Assembly (NCBI GenBank): GCA_020628425.1
Contig: JAHDEZ010000015.1
Location: 1-53,236, forward strand
Source of the DNA: Hellea sp.
GTDB lineage: Bacteria; Pseudomonadota; Alphaproteobacteria; Caulobacterales; Maricaulaceae
Reading direction: 5' to 3'
DNA: 53,236 nt
Shown: one piece after another, positions 26,817 to 35,363 of the stretch
How the letters are laid out: each line of letters begins with the position of its first letter
How positions within the stretch are numbered: the stretch's first letter is position 1
Notes under the pieces: model-generated
What the model saw: the letters and a program-made list of their open reading frames with translations, nothing else
Told to the model about the DNA's origin: nothing
Databases searched by the model: none
Translations under genes and position numbers: made by a program

Positions 26817-27947
26817 TCAAAGACCTTCGACTGTTTCCGAAATCAGATGGTCGACGACAATCTTGAAGGCTTCATCTTTGCCGGCGCCATTTGAAATTGC
26901 CTTATTATAAGTGTCGACTTGACGACACGCCGAAGATCCTCGCTCGACGATTGTACGGGCATGCAAGAGATAAGCGGCGCAACCCAAATCTTCTGCATAG
27001 GGCAGGGTCATATCCAAAAGCTCTTCTAAGAGTTCTGAAAATGGCCGACATTCATTCATGCCAAAGTCTATCAGATGACCTTTTACCCCGTGACGCTGAG
27101 CCAGCCAGCGATTTTCAGCGATCAAAAGTGCCGGATATATACGCCATTTCGTATTGCGTTTTTTCAGGTCAATAATCATGGCCACCAGGCTTTGATACAT
27201 GGCGGTAATACAGAGTGTATCTTCGATACGCGTACACATATCTGCCACGCGGGCCTCAAGTGTGGGAAATTTGGTGGACGGGCGCAGATCCCACCAGATT
27301 TTGCTGGCGTCTTCTATGACACCGGCCCGCACGAGCGTGCCAACCAGGCGTTCATATTGACCATAACTTTCCATGGCCTCAGGCACGCCAGTTCTTGGCA
27401 TGCCGTCAAATACTGAGAGGCGGTATGACTTCATCCCCATCATATCCCCCTCCCAAAAGGGTGAGCTGGTTGAGAGCGCCAATATATGGGGCATGAAATA
27501 GCGAACCTGGTTCATCACATCCATGCGCAGATCCGGATCCTCAATGCCGATATGGATATGGGTGCCGCAAATAAGCATGCGCCTGATGGCACCCTGCAGG
27601 TCGGCGTCCAGCTTCGCGTAGCGCTCACCCTGTGTGTGTTTTTGCGCGCGCCAATCGGTGAAGGGATGTGAACTCGCGGCCATCAGGCGTAAGTCGAAAT
27701 CCTGGGCGATATCAGCTAGGGTGCGCCGCATATGGATGAGGTGCGTTTTCGCATCGTCAACGGTTTCACAAACAGGCGTCGCGATTTCGATCTGGCATTG
27801 CAGAAACTCTGGGGTGACGCTTTCGCCAAGGACATGTTTGCACCGGGCTAAAAATTCGGGGGGCGGGTTGGCCGCAGCCTCGCGCGTTTCAGGGTCGACC
27901 AGAAGATATTCTTCTTCTACGCCAAGCGTCAGCATTTCGGCTCCCAT
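26817..27947 (-). CDS. Carboxylate-amine ligase, YbdK-type (glutamate-cysteine ligase GCS2 family)
   Basis: A 376-residue ATP-dependent ligase. The family start LTLGVEEEYLLVDPETRE is present, with metal/substrate residues in ICGTHIHIGIEDPDLR and a downstream block WWDLRPSTKFPTLEARVADMC. YbdK proteins have weak gamma-glutamyl-cysteine ligase activity and their real role is mostly unknown. Two start codons (27947 and 27935) each follow a GGGAG repeat at equal spacing, so the choice is ambiguous. It ends opposite the DUF2147 gene. Confidence 0.87.
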   Translation of the reverse strand: MGAEMLTLGVEEEYLLVDPETREAAANPPPEFLARCKHVLGESVTPEFLQCQIEIATPVCETVDDAKTHLIHMRRTLADIAQDFDLRLMAASSHPFTDWRAQKHTQGERYAKLDADLQGAIRRMLICGTHIHIGIEDPDLRMDVMNQVRYFMPHILALSTSSPFWEGDMMGMKSYRLSVFDGMPRTGVPEAMESYGQYERLVGTLVRAGVIEDASKIWWDLRPSTKFPTLEARVADMCTRIEDTLCITAMYQSLVAMIIDLKKRNTKWRIYPALLIAENRWLAQRHGVKGHLIDFGMNECRPFSELLEELLDMTLPYAEDLGCAAYLLHARTIVERGSSACRQVDTYNKAISNGAGKDEAFKIVVDHLISETVEGL

Positions 27948-28049
27948 ATCGGCTCCCCATTTTTTCCTTTATTAAACACGGAAAATGAAATGAGTTCAAA
28001 CATGATTTTAAAGGGGCGGAAACTAAAAAATATGGCTTGATAATTGGGC

Positions 28050-28079
28050 TTGAATTCCGCGCGGTGGCGTATATATAAC
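28050..28079 (+). promoter_or_regulatory. Promoter candidate for tRNA-Ser region
   Basis: TTGAAT (28050-28055) and TATATA (28072-28077) are spaced by 16 bases, just upstream of the duplicated leader. It is the best promoter-like pair between 27948 and 28270. Transcription from it would run through the broken tRNA copy into the intact tRNA. Confidence 0.5.
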
Positions 28080-28100
28080 CGACCGTCTCAACCCAGAGCG

Positions 28101-28200
28101 CTCGGAGTTAACCACCGAGGAAGATGCCTGGTAAGGTGAGGTGGCGCACAAAACCCTTTTGGGGTTTAAGGCGCACCGCCCGCGAGCCACAGGCTCGCAA
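28101..28200 (+). pseudogene. Broken duplicate of tRNA-Ser leader and 5' half
   Basis: The 45 bases at 28101-28145 repeat the tRNA-Ser leader and first eleven tRNA bases (28235-28280) with few changes. The tRNA-like sequence starts GGTGAGG at 28135, is interrupted by an AAAACCC-TTTT-GGGGTTT hairpin, and resumes with GGTTTAAGGCGCAC (28163-28176), identical to tRNA bases 28286-28299. It then departs into a second hairpin, GCGAGCC-ACA-GGCTCGC (28182-28198). There is no anticodon arm or 3' acceptor, so it cannot be a working tRNA. Both copies share a CTCGG...CCGAG hairpin around GTTAAC before the tRNA. Confidence 0.6.
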
Positions 28201-28269
28201 ACTCTAAAGGTAAGCGTGCGCTTATCTCAAACCCCTCGGAGTTAACCGCCGAGGACATATGCCTGGTAA

Positions 28270-28360
28270 GGTGAGGTGGCCGAGTGGTTTAAGGCGCACG
28301 CTTGGAAAGCGTGTTTAGGTTAATAGCCTAACGTGGGTTCGAATCCCATCCTCACCTCCA
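28270..28360 (+). tRNA. tRNA-Ser(GGA)
   Basis: A class II tRNA of 91 bases including CCA. Acceptor GGTGAGG (28270-28276) pairs with CCTCACC (28350-28356). The anticodon stem CACGC/GCGTG encloses TT-GGA-AA, with anticodon GGA at 28304-28306 reading UCC and UCU. The long variable arm TTAGG/CCTAA and T arm GTGGG-TTCGAAT-CCCAT are intact. CCA is encoded (28358-28360). The discriminator base is T (28357), whereas bacterial serine tRNAs usually carry G there. Confidence 0.96.
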
Positions 28361-28391
28361 GCTATCTTAACGATTTTAGCATCAAAAGGGC

Positions 28392-28928
28392 TCAGCTCAA
28401 CGCCGGGTAATGTCCGCGTTTGGCTAATTCCATATGTAAGAGGTTTTCCAGGTCCCGGGCCGTATTCGTTGCGGCAAAACTTCGAGCGAAATGGAAAATT
28501 CCGAATACCATATAGAGCGCCATTACTGCTGTGAAGAAGATCAAATAGAATGGAGCTTTTCCTTCGATGATATTTTCTAGCGCTATATTCAAGAAATTTG
28601 GGGAAATCAAATTGAGGAAAAATATTGCACCAACCACAAAAGAAACATTAAGCGCTATGGTGATACGGGCCGCGGCTTCGGCTTGATCTTTGTTCACTAT
28701 CGCTCGGGAATATAAATATTTCAGGTCTTCTAATGCCAGGTCTCGCGTCAATTCATTTAGCTTTTGGGCCGACTCCGTTTTTTCAAGATTTCGGACCCGC
28801 AGATGACCCAAGCGTGGACTGAGACCGGTCGTCATAACTTTGACCGCATGCCTGGACCCAATTTTGTTTGAAAACAAAGCGACGATATCGTCCCAAAGGT
28901 CCTCGACTGATGTCTTGGTTTCAAGCAT
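28392..28928 (-). CDS. Hypothetical membrane protein with two helices
   Basis: A 178-residue protein. The first 95 residues are soluble and helical (VEDLWDDIVALFSNKIGSRHAVKV, RDLALEDLKYLYSRAIVNKDQAEAAARI). Two membrane helices follow (about 92-110 and 126-147), then a short tail with ARDLENLLHMELAKRGHYP. No family is recognised. It ends the minus-strand operon that starts at 31594, beginning 2 bases after the end of the Pr6Pr gene. Confidence 0.7.
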   Translation of the reverse strand: MLETKTSVEDLWDDIVALFSNKIGSRHAVKVMTTGLSPRLGHLRVRNLEKTESAQKLNELTRDLALEDLKYLYSRAIVNKDQAEAAARITIALNVSFVVGAIFFLNLISPNFLNIALENIIEGKAPFYLIFFTAVMALYMVFGIFHFARSFAATNTARDLENLLHMELAKRGHYPALS

Positions 28929-28930
28929 AT

Positions 28931-29572
28931 TTATCCCCGACCATGTAGAGCATTATTTACCGCTCGAAATACAAAGCCTACCACCAGAAAGACCACCAGC
29001 AACACACATTGGGACATGATGAAGCCGTCCCAACCCACAATTGTCGGATCAGAGAATGGATAGGGATAAATGTCATTCATAACTTCAGCGCGGAAAATCA
29101 TATAGCCCGTATAAGCCAGCGGAAAAATCAGCCAGATAAAAGGGGCACGCCTATCGATATAATCTCGGGGGCGGACCCATAACCATAATAAAAATGTGGC
29201 GGCGGGCACTATGTAATGATGAATGTAATTCGTGGTCGTGGACACCGGCCCGCCAGGGTCGTGAATGGCCGAAAGCATAAAGTGGTAGATAACGCCGACT
29301 AAAACAATCCAGACTGTCGCGCCTGTGAATAAATCAAAAGATTTCCAATAACCCCGAATGGCTGCGCCCAGCATGATAAAGGCGACAATGAAATTGGTTA
29401 GAATGGTAAAATAACGCAACAGCGCATAGGCGACTGAGGCGTAGGTGCGCTGTCCATCCGCCCCAGCTCCGGGCACCGGTTGCAGAATATAAATTAATGC
29501 CAGGGTTGCGGCGATAGAGGCGATGCCTATCAGTGCGGCAAACAGGCGATGGGGTGGAGATAAAAAGACCAT
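28931..29572 (-). CDS. Pr6Pr-family membrane protein
   Basis: An inner-membrane protein of about 213 residues with six helices. The Pr6Pr (FAR-17a/AIG1-like) pattern is present: RYFTILTNFIVAF in helix 2, NYIHHYIVPAATFLLW with the paired His, and MNDIYPYPF before the last helix. Some distant eukaryotic relatives hydrolyse fatty acid esters of hydroxy fatty acids using Thr and His, which here would be the TILTN and HH residues; activity is unproven. The ATG at 29572 is preferred over a TTG at 29593. It lies between the transglutaminase-like and hypothetical genes. Confidence 0.8.
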   Translation of the reverse strand: MVFLSPPHRLFAALIGIASIAATLALIYILQPVPGAGADGQRTYASVAYALLRYFTILTNFIVAFIMLGAAIRGYWKSFDLFTGATVWIVLVGVIYHFMLSAIHDPGGPVSTTTNYIHHYIVPAATFLLWLWVRPRDYIDRRAPFIWLIFPLAYTGYMIFRAEVMNDIYPYPFSDPTIVGWDGFIMSQCVLLVVFLVVGFVFRAVNNALHGRG

Positions 29573-29617
29573 AGGGTCTTGTGGCAAAACCAAATTCAGA
29601 ATGCCAGAATTTTTTGG

Positions 29618-31057
29618 TTAGTTTTCTGACGGTTTGACGTGCACCATGTCTTCCCATTGCAAGCGTTTGGCTAGCTGAATAGATGAAGATATGGAGCGCG
29701 GGTCACCATGTCCCACGGCTGTCACGATAAAACTACTGTCAAACCCGCCTAGTGATATATCATAAGAGACCCAGCGGCCATCTATATAGGCCTGCGGCCA
29801 GATATGGGGCAGGAAGACATTGCTTTGACCGTGATATTCTGACCGGGAATAGGCCAGGCCGCCGGCGACCCGTGTGGGAATACCAGCCGCTCGACCAAGG
29901 GCTGCCAGTAATACCGCATCCTCGCCGCAATCGCCTTTTCGGCGTTGAATAGCGTCGCTGGCCGAGTAATGGCCCATAAAGTCGATGGTGCGAATGCGGT
30001 GGCGCGTATAGCGGCCTAATTGTAGCATTTTTTCATGATCGCTGAGATCCTCATCGACCTTTTGAGCAAGTTTGACGATCTCGGGATCATCGCTTTCAAT
30101 CCAGGTCGACGGGTTGAGGAAAGGTTTCAATTCAGCGTCGCTGAGCGGGGTATCGCTGCCGCAATCTGTGCAAATATCGAGCACAATAAAATCAGTCGTT
30201 CCAACCACCATCTGTTCACCGGATACGGGCAAGTCAAACCGGACGTCATCTTTATAGCTGAAGCGATAACGAATATTGCCGTTTCGTGAGGATTGGCTGA
30301 TGATATGCGGGGAGGGGATCATGCTATTGCGAATGACACTAAAGGAGCGCGTGCCTTTTTTGGCATCATCCTTGTCTGTTTGGATGTAGCGAATTTTTTG
30401 ACTTAACAGGTCCACTTCATAGCTCAGTGTTTCCCGGCTTTCGCGGTCGATATCAAATTGGGTGATGGTTCTAAGCTGGTCGCCGTCATAAGTTTTTCGG
30501 ACCAGAGACAAAGCCTTTGGGTCCGGGTTTTGACGTGGTGCGATAGAGATGGTGACGCGCTCTGTTTGCATTGATGTGAGGTTCAGGTTTTGGAACGCCA
30601 ATTCAGGGTGCGTTTCGAAATCCCAGGCTTTTATCAGGTTGGCGCCATTATCGATAGCAATATCATCTGAAAGAGGAATGGTCTTTTGTACGGTTCGGCC
30701 ACCGGACTCGCGGGTTATGAGGGCTTCCGTTCCAAGATGTTCAAATGTCAGCTCTTTGCGGTATCCCCGATAACCGGATTCCCGTTCAATCCGTTCAATT
30801 TTCCCACTGTCCATATTTTTGAAAAACCGGGTCGTTGTCACATAGACCCGTATCTTGGACTCTTTTTCCCGGACCTTCATCTGGGAATAGTTTGTTGTGA
30901 CTTTAAGGCCGTCTTTGGTGTCGACAGAACGGTAGGTGTAGCCGATATGCTGGCCGTCATCGGTCACGATTTTTGACCAGACAGTATTGTCGTCGGCTAA
31001 AGCGGCAATTGCCGGCCAAAAGGCCAGCAATACCCCCACGATGAAACGGAATGGCAT
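29618..31057 (-). CDS. Exported transglutaminase-like protein
   Basis: A 479-residue protein with a signal peptide (cleavage near LAAL-ADDN, residue 20). The N-terminal 300 residues are beta-rich and unassigned, with a Cys pair ICTDCG (296, 299). The C-terminal transglutaminase-like domain has a complete papain-type triad: Cys377 (KGDCGEDAVLLAAL), His418 (FLPHIWPQAY) and Asp433 (VSYDISL). Such domains act as proteases, amidases or crosslinkers; the substrate is unknown. The gene starts 6 bases after the end of the Cys-rich membrane protein gene, suggesting one operon. Confidence 0.83.
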   Translation of the reverse strand: MPFRFIVGVLLAFWPAIAALADDNTVWSKIVTDDGQHIGYTYRSVDTKDGLKVTTNYSQMKVREKESKIRVYVTTTRFFKNMDSGKIERIERESGYRGYRKELTFEHLGTEALITRESGGRTVQKTIPLSDDIAIDNGANLIKAWDFETHPELAFQNLNLTSMQTERVTISIAPRQNPDPKALSLVRKTYDGDQLRTITQFDIDRESRETLSYEVDLLSQKIRYIQTDKDDAKKGTRSFSVIRNSMIPSPHIISQSSRNGNIRYRFSYKDDVRFDLPVSGEQMVVGTTDFIVLDICTDCGSDTPLSDAELKPFLNPSTWIESDDPEIVKLAQKVDEDLSDHEKMLQLGRYTRHRIRTIDFMGHYSASDAIQRRKGDCGEDAVLLAALGRAAGIPTRVAGGLAYSRSEYHGQSNVFLPHIWPQAYIDGRWVSYDISLGGFDSSFIVTAVGHGDPRSISSSIQLAKRLQWEDMVHVKPSEN

Positions 31058-31063
31058 GGGCGC

Positions 31064-31594
31064 CTAGTCTTGCAGATTAGAGTCCGGGTCGGCTGTGGCT
31101 TGACCCAATGGCGCATCTTCCTTGTTGTCGTCGTCCGTAAGCCCGTTCAAGGCAAATAATAACAAGGCGTCTTTTTTGTTATCCACCAAATCTTCGGTTT
31201 CCGGAATATGGGTCATATATTGTTCGGCCTCTATATCGATCCAGAGGACTTCATTGGTATCTCGAACAGCGCCAACGATGATAACGTCCTCGTCGCTGAA
31301 GTAATAGAGCTCATCGTCGCTAACGGCTTGTTCTGGCGCATCCTGCGCGGCGGCCAGAACTGGCAGACCCATCAGCGCTATGGCAGCGGAGGCGACTAGT
31401 CGTTTCACGGGAATACGATAGGTTACGCAAACCTCTCCCGAACAGGCGGACAAGCGCTGCTGGCGGGTCTCATCCGTGAGGTGGGTCAGGTCTAAAACCG
31501 TCTTCTCACATTTGGCACAAAACTCGTCTTTCATGAACGTATCCAACGTGTCTTTGTATGGACAAGCCATGTCAATTTTCGGAAACAAAGCCAT
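31064..31594 (-). CDS. Membrane protein with N-terminal cysteine (zinc-ribbon-like) domain
   Basis: A 176-residue protein. The cytosolic N-terminus has Cys11, CxxC at 26-29 (EFCAKCEKTVLDLTHLTDE), Cys51 and Cys56 (ACSGEVCVTYR). The pattern 'CxxCxxxVxDLTxLT...CVxY' recurs in small proteobacterial membrane proteins and looks like a zinc-binding anti-sigma or sensor domain, which is inference. One membrane helix follows (about 65-84) and then an acidic periplasmic region rich in Asp and Glu. It is first in the operon with the transglutaminase-like gene. Confidence 0.68.
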   Translation of the reverse strand: MALFPKIDMACPYKDTLDTFMKDEFCAKCEKTVLDLTHLTDETRQQRLSACSGEVCVTYRIPVKRLVASAAIALMGLPVLAAAQDAPEQAVSDDELYYFSDEDVIIVGAVRDTNEVLWIDIEAEQYMTHIPETEDLVDNKKDALLLFALNGLTDDDNKEDAPLGQATADPDSNLQD

Positions 31595-31678
31595 AAATTT
31601 CCCCTTCTTTTAAAATGTCATAACATAACATTAAGTGAGAGTCTACAGATTTCTGATAACCCGATTTTTAAGATGATC

Positions 31679-31702
31679 AAGCCCCGCCAAATGACGGGGC
31701 TT
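31679..31702. terminator. Terminator hairpin after hppA
   Basis: AAGCCCCG (31679-31686) pairs perfectly with CGGGGCTT (31695-31702). On the minus strand it follows the hppA stop (31725). The trailing T-run is weak, so termination strength is uncertain. Confidence 0.6.
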
Positions 31703-31724
31703 AAATCATTCTATGTCACAGATT

Positions 31725-33845
31725 TTAGTGAGCGATAACCGCCAGCAATAGAAGCGCGATGATGTTTGTAATTTTAATCATCGGGTTCACGGCTGGACCG
31801 GCTGTGTCCTTATAGGGGTCACCAACTGTGTCGCCAGTTACAGAGGCTTTATGGGCTTCTGAACCTTTACCACCGTGGTGGCCGTCCTCGATATACTTCT
31901 TGGCATTGTCCCAGGCACCACCACCGGCAGTCATGGATAGAGCCACGAAAAGTCCGGTCACGATAACACCCATCAGCATAGCGCCGAGCGCTGTCACTGC
32001 TGCCGCGTTACCCGCGGTGTATTTCACTGCAACGAATAGTACGATTGGAGCCAGAATAGGAAGAAGCGAAGGCTTGATCATTTCTTTGATCGCCGCACCA
32101 GTTAAAAGATCAACGGCTTTGGCATAGTTCGGACGTGAGGTCCCTGCCATGATACCCGGATCGGCCTTGAACTGTCTGCGAACTTCTTCGACAATTGCGC
32201 CGGCTGCACGGCCAACAGACTGCATAGCCCAGGCGCCGAACAGGAATGGTAGCATGCCGCCAATAAACAATCCAACAATGACGTATGGGTCGGTTAGACT
32301 GAAGGTGAGGTTTCCAAGACCATCAAAGAAGCTGCCTGGCTTTGCGATTGATGCAAAATACTCGACATCTTTGTAATAGGCAGCAAACAAGACCAGGGCT
32401 CCAAGACCAGCAGAGGCAATCGCGTAACCTTTGGTCACAGCCTTGGTGGTATTACCAACGGCATCAAGTGCATCTGTCGTGTTGCGAACTTCCGGGTCGA
32501 GTTCAGACATCTCTGCGATTCCGCCAGCGTTATCGGTCACTGGACCAAAAGCGTCGAGCGCAACGATCATACCGGCAACGCCGAGCATGGCTGTTACAGC
32601 AATGGCGATACCGTAAAGACCGGCCAACGAGAATGTTGCGATAATACCAAAGACGATTATCAGAACAGGAACCGCTGTTGCTTCCATAGAAACCGCAAGA
32701 CCTTGGATAACGTTTGTACCGTGTCCGGACTCAGACGCCGCTGCTACTGATTTCACCGGGCGAAAATTCACGCCAGTGTAATATTCAGTGATGACAACAA
32801 TTGCCCCCGTGATGACGAGACCAATCAATGAACAGATGAACAAGTTTTTACCCGTTAAGGCAGCGTTTCCATCAATGGCTGTTCCGGCAATGTCGCCAAA
32901 GCCGACCATATGGTGTGTTACAGCGCCAATGGCAATTGCTGAGAATACGCCTGTTGCGATAAGCCCTTTATATAAGGCGCCCATAACATTGGTAGATCCC
33001 TTGCCCAGACGAACAAAGTAAGTGCCAATGATGGAGGTCACGATGCAAGCGGCTGCGATAGCCATTGGATAAAGCGCGAGCGTTCCTGCGGCGCCAAACA
33101 TGATTGAACCTAAAACCATGGTAGCCGCGATTGTCACGACATAGGTTTCGAACAAGTCAGCAGCCATACCGGCACAGTCCCCGACATTATCACCAACGTT
33201 ATCGGCAATTGTGGCCGGGTTACGTGGATCATCTTCTGGAATACCAGCTTCGACTTTACCAACAAGGTCACCGCCAACGTCAGCACCTTTGGTAAAGATA
33301 CCGCCGCCAAGACGTGCAAACACGGAAATAAGTGACGCGCCAAGTGACAAAGACACGAGTCCGTCAATAACGCCCCGGCTATCCGCGCCCATAGGACCTG
33401 TCAGGATATAGTAATATACGGCTAGACCTAACAGAGCGAGACCAGCAACAAGCATGCCTGTGATTGCGCCCGCTTTAAAAGCGACACTAAGGCCGGCACC
33501 TAGACTGGTGCGAGATGCTTCCGTTGTTCGAACATTGGCTTGGACCGAAACCAGCATGCCAACATAACCCGCAAGACCGGATAGAACAGCGCCAATCACA
33601 AAGCCAACGGGGGCAATGGCATTTTGGAACAATATATAAAGCAAAATCGTTACCAGCACGCCTACAATGGCGATGGTTTTGTATTGTTTGGCTAAATAAG
33701 CTTTCGCGCCTTCCTGAATCGCACCTGCGATTTCATTCATGCGTTCATTGCCTGTTGAGGCTTTCATAAGCCCCATACGGGTAAAGACCCCGTAAAAAAC
33801 CGCTAGCGCTCCAGCTGCGATAATAAGAATAAGATTGGTTTCCAC
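31725..33845 (-). CDS. hppA: K+-independent membrane H+-pyrophosphatase
   Basis: A 706-residue integral membrane pump with about 16 helices that couples PPi hydrolysis to proton export across the inner membrane. The catalytic signature [38 protein letters not shown] is complete, and acidic clusters near the C-terminus ([18 protein letters not shown]) are intact. The segment [13 protein letters not shown] has Lys in the position that makes the enzyme K+-independent; K+-dependent forms have Ala there. Length and sequence fit the Rhodospirillum rubrum type. The soluble pyrophosphatase gene lies just upstream on the same strand. Confidence 0.97.
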   Translation of the reverse strand: METNLILIIAAGALAVFYGVFTRMGLMKASTGNERMNEIAGAIQEGAKAYLAKQYKTIAIVGVLVTILLYILFQNAIAPVGFVIGAVLSGLAGYVGMLVSVQANVRTTEASRTSLGAGLSVAFKAGAITGMLVAGLALLGLAVYYYILTGPMGADSRGVIDGLVSLSLGASLISVFARLGGGIFTKGADVGGDLVGKVEAGIPEDDPRNPATIADNVGDNVGDCAGMAADLFETYVVTIAATMVLGSIMFGAAGTLALYPMAIAAACIVTSIIGTYFVRLGKGSTNVMGALYKGLIATGVFSAIAIGAVTHHMVGFGDIAGTAIDGNAALTGKNLFICSLIGLVITGAIVVITEYYTGVNFRPVKSVAAASESGHGTNVIQGLAVSMEATAVPVLIIVFGIIATFSLAGLYGIAIAVTAMLGVAGMIVALDAFGPVTDNAGGIAEMSELDPEVRNTTDALDAVGNTTKAVTKGYAIASAGLGALVLFAAYYKDVEYFASIAKPGSFFDGLGNLTFSLTDPYVIVGLFIGGMLPFLFGAWAMQSVGRAAGAIVEEVRRQFKADPGIMAGTSRPNYAKAVDLLTGAAIKEMIKPSLLPILAPIVLFVAVKYTAGNAAAVTALGAMLMGVIVTGLFVALSMTAGGGAWDNAKKYIEDGHHGGKGSEAHKASVTGDTVGDPYKDTAGPAVNPMIKITNIIALLLLAVIAH

Positions 33846-33897
33846 CTGTCCTCTCCCTCATTAATAGACGCTAAAAGAATAACGTCGGTGATAAAAT

Positions 33898-33985
33898 GAA
33901 GTTGGCCGTGCCTCATTGGTGTGCACGCTTCCCCTCGCGAATGTTGTGAAGTTGGCCGCATTCCACGGATGCGCTTCCCCTCGCG
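33898..33985. repeat. Imperfect direct repeat upstream of hppA
   Basis: Two units begin GAAGTTGGCCG and end GCTTCCCCTCGCG: 33898-33939 and 33948-33985. The central bases differ. They lie in the 242-base gap between ppa and hppA, whose other content I cannot assign beyond a presumed hppA promoter. Confidence 0.7.
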
Positions 33986-34087
33986 TTAATGGCGCGCAAA
34001 GTAACGATTACCCAATGAGAATCAAGGGTAAACCCGTGAAAGATTAGTGACGGTTATGACAGCGCTGCCAAAATCATGCGGGAGATT

Positions 34088-34615
34088 TTAGGCCTGATAG
34101 GCCTTGATGGAGTCGAGAATAATTTGCTCGGCGACCTCTTTGGACTCCCAGCCTTTAACCTTGACCCATTTATTAGGTTCCAGATCTTTGTAGTGGTCGA
34201 AGAAATGAAATATGCGCTCTAGCAGGATCCCGGGCATATCCTCATGAGTTTCGATTTTGTCGTAAAACCGCGTGAGTTTATTATGGGGAACTGCCAGGAT
34301 TTTTTCATCGATACCAGCTTCATCTTCCATAATCAATACACCGACCGGGCGGGCCCTGACGACCGACCCTGGCATCAAGGCACGGTTGCCGTAAACCATA
34401 ACATCGGCCGGGTCGCCATCTTGAGACAGCGTATGCGGAATGAAACCATAGTTACAAGGATAGCGCATGGATGTATAAAGGAAGCGGTCAACAAACATGG
34501 CGCCCGAGGCTTTGTCCAATTCATATTTGATCGGCTCACCGCCCAAGGGAACCTCGATAATCACATTGATATCGTGTGGCGGGTTTTCTCCAGCGGGGAT
34601 TTTGGACATGTCCAT
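34088..34615 (-). CDS. ppa: Soluble inorganic pyrophosphatase, family I
   Basis: A 175-residue cytosolic Mg2+-dependent enzyme hydrolysing PPi to phosphate. The family I signature is visible in DGDPADVMVYG, with upstream conserved EVPLGGEPIKYELDK and YPCNYGFIPHT. Active-site lysines and acidic residues are in place, for example IEDEKI-like GIDEKILAVPHNK. Length is normal. A start at 34609 (MSKIP) is as likely as 34615. Its gene precedes hppA by 242 bases. Confidence 0.96.
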   Translation of the reverse strand: MDMSKIPAGENPPHDINVIIEVPLGGEPIKYELDKASGAMFVDRFLYTSMRYPCNYGFIPHTLSQDGDPADVMVYGNRALMPGSVVRARPVGVLIMEDEAGIDEKILAVPHNKLTRFYDKIETHEDMPGILLERIFHFFDHYKDLEPNKWVKVKGWESKEVAEQIILDSIKAYQA

Positions 34616-34722
34616 GGTTTAGGCCTCTAAATTGATAGCGCGGCGCTGCATATACCGCAGAAACATGAATTCAAGCCTAATGTGCAGCGATGGACAAAAT
34701 GGCCCAGATTTTGGCAGGTTCG

Positions 34723-35343
34723 TTAGTGATTTCCGCCCAAAAATACAGCCCATGCCCCCGCAATAATCATAACCAGTCCGACAAAGATATTAAAGAGGCG
34801 GGCCTGTTTGGGATCATCAAGGAACCTCCGGATCGCATCCCCGCTATAGGCATAGACCGCCAAGCCGATCAATTCTGTTGCTGTTATGGTTGCAAGCATA
34901 ATCCAGAACTGGGTCATCATGGGTTTGGACAGGTCAAAAAACTGCGGGAGCAGCGCTCCGAAAAACACGACGGGCATAGGGCTCGACAGCTGCAGGCCGA
35001 CACCTTTTGAAAAGAGCTGACTTTTGGGAGGGGCTTCTGTTTCACCGCTGAGATCGGGAATAGGGCCGAATATGGCCGATAGACCGAGATAGAGAATAAC
35101 GGCCATACCAACCACTTTCATGGCCAGGAAAATCGTTTCAGATTGAGTGATGAGTGCCGAAACACCTGTTGCCGCCAAAATCAACCAAAGCACATTGGCG
35201 CTGGATACACCCAATGCCGGGAGCATAGCGGGTTTGAAACCATATCTAAATGAGGAAGCCGTTACCAGCATGACAGCGGGGCCGGGTGTCAGCCCACCAA
35301 TGCCAAATAGAATGACCAGATTGATCCAGGTTTCAAGATCCAT
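34723..35343 (-). CDS. LysE/RhtB-family amino acid exporter
   Basis: A 206-residue inner-membrane protein with six helices. The family start LVILFGIGGLTPGPAVMLVTASSFRYG, with the TPGP motif, is diagnostic for LysE/RhtB exporters. The second half has SPMPVVFFGALLPQFFDLSKP, the usual conserved loop. Substrate is probably an amino acid or homoserine lactone-type compound but cannot be read. The start is 21 bases after the argG stop, in the same direction, so an arginine-family substrate is conceivable. Confidence 0.9.
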   Translation of the reverse strand: MDLETWINLVILFGIGGLTPGPAVMLVTASSFRYGFKPAMLPALGVSSANVLWLILAATGVSALITQSETIFLAMKVVGMAVILYLGLSAIFGPIPDLSGETEAPPKSQLFSKGVGLQLSSPMPVVFFGALLPQFFDLSKPMMTQFWIMLATITATELIGLAVYAYSGDAIRRFLDDPKQARLFNIFVGLVMIIAGAWAVFLGGNH

Positions 35344-35363
35344 ACCGGCCCCATTGGCCTGTT

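Noticed and set aside
28101-28280. tRNA-linked attachment site of a genomic island
   Set aside because: The repeat copies the leader and 5' half of the tRNA, not its 3' end, and no integrase lies nearby.
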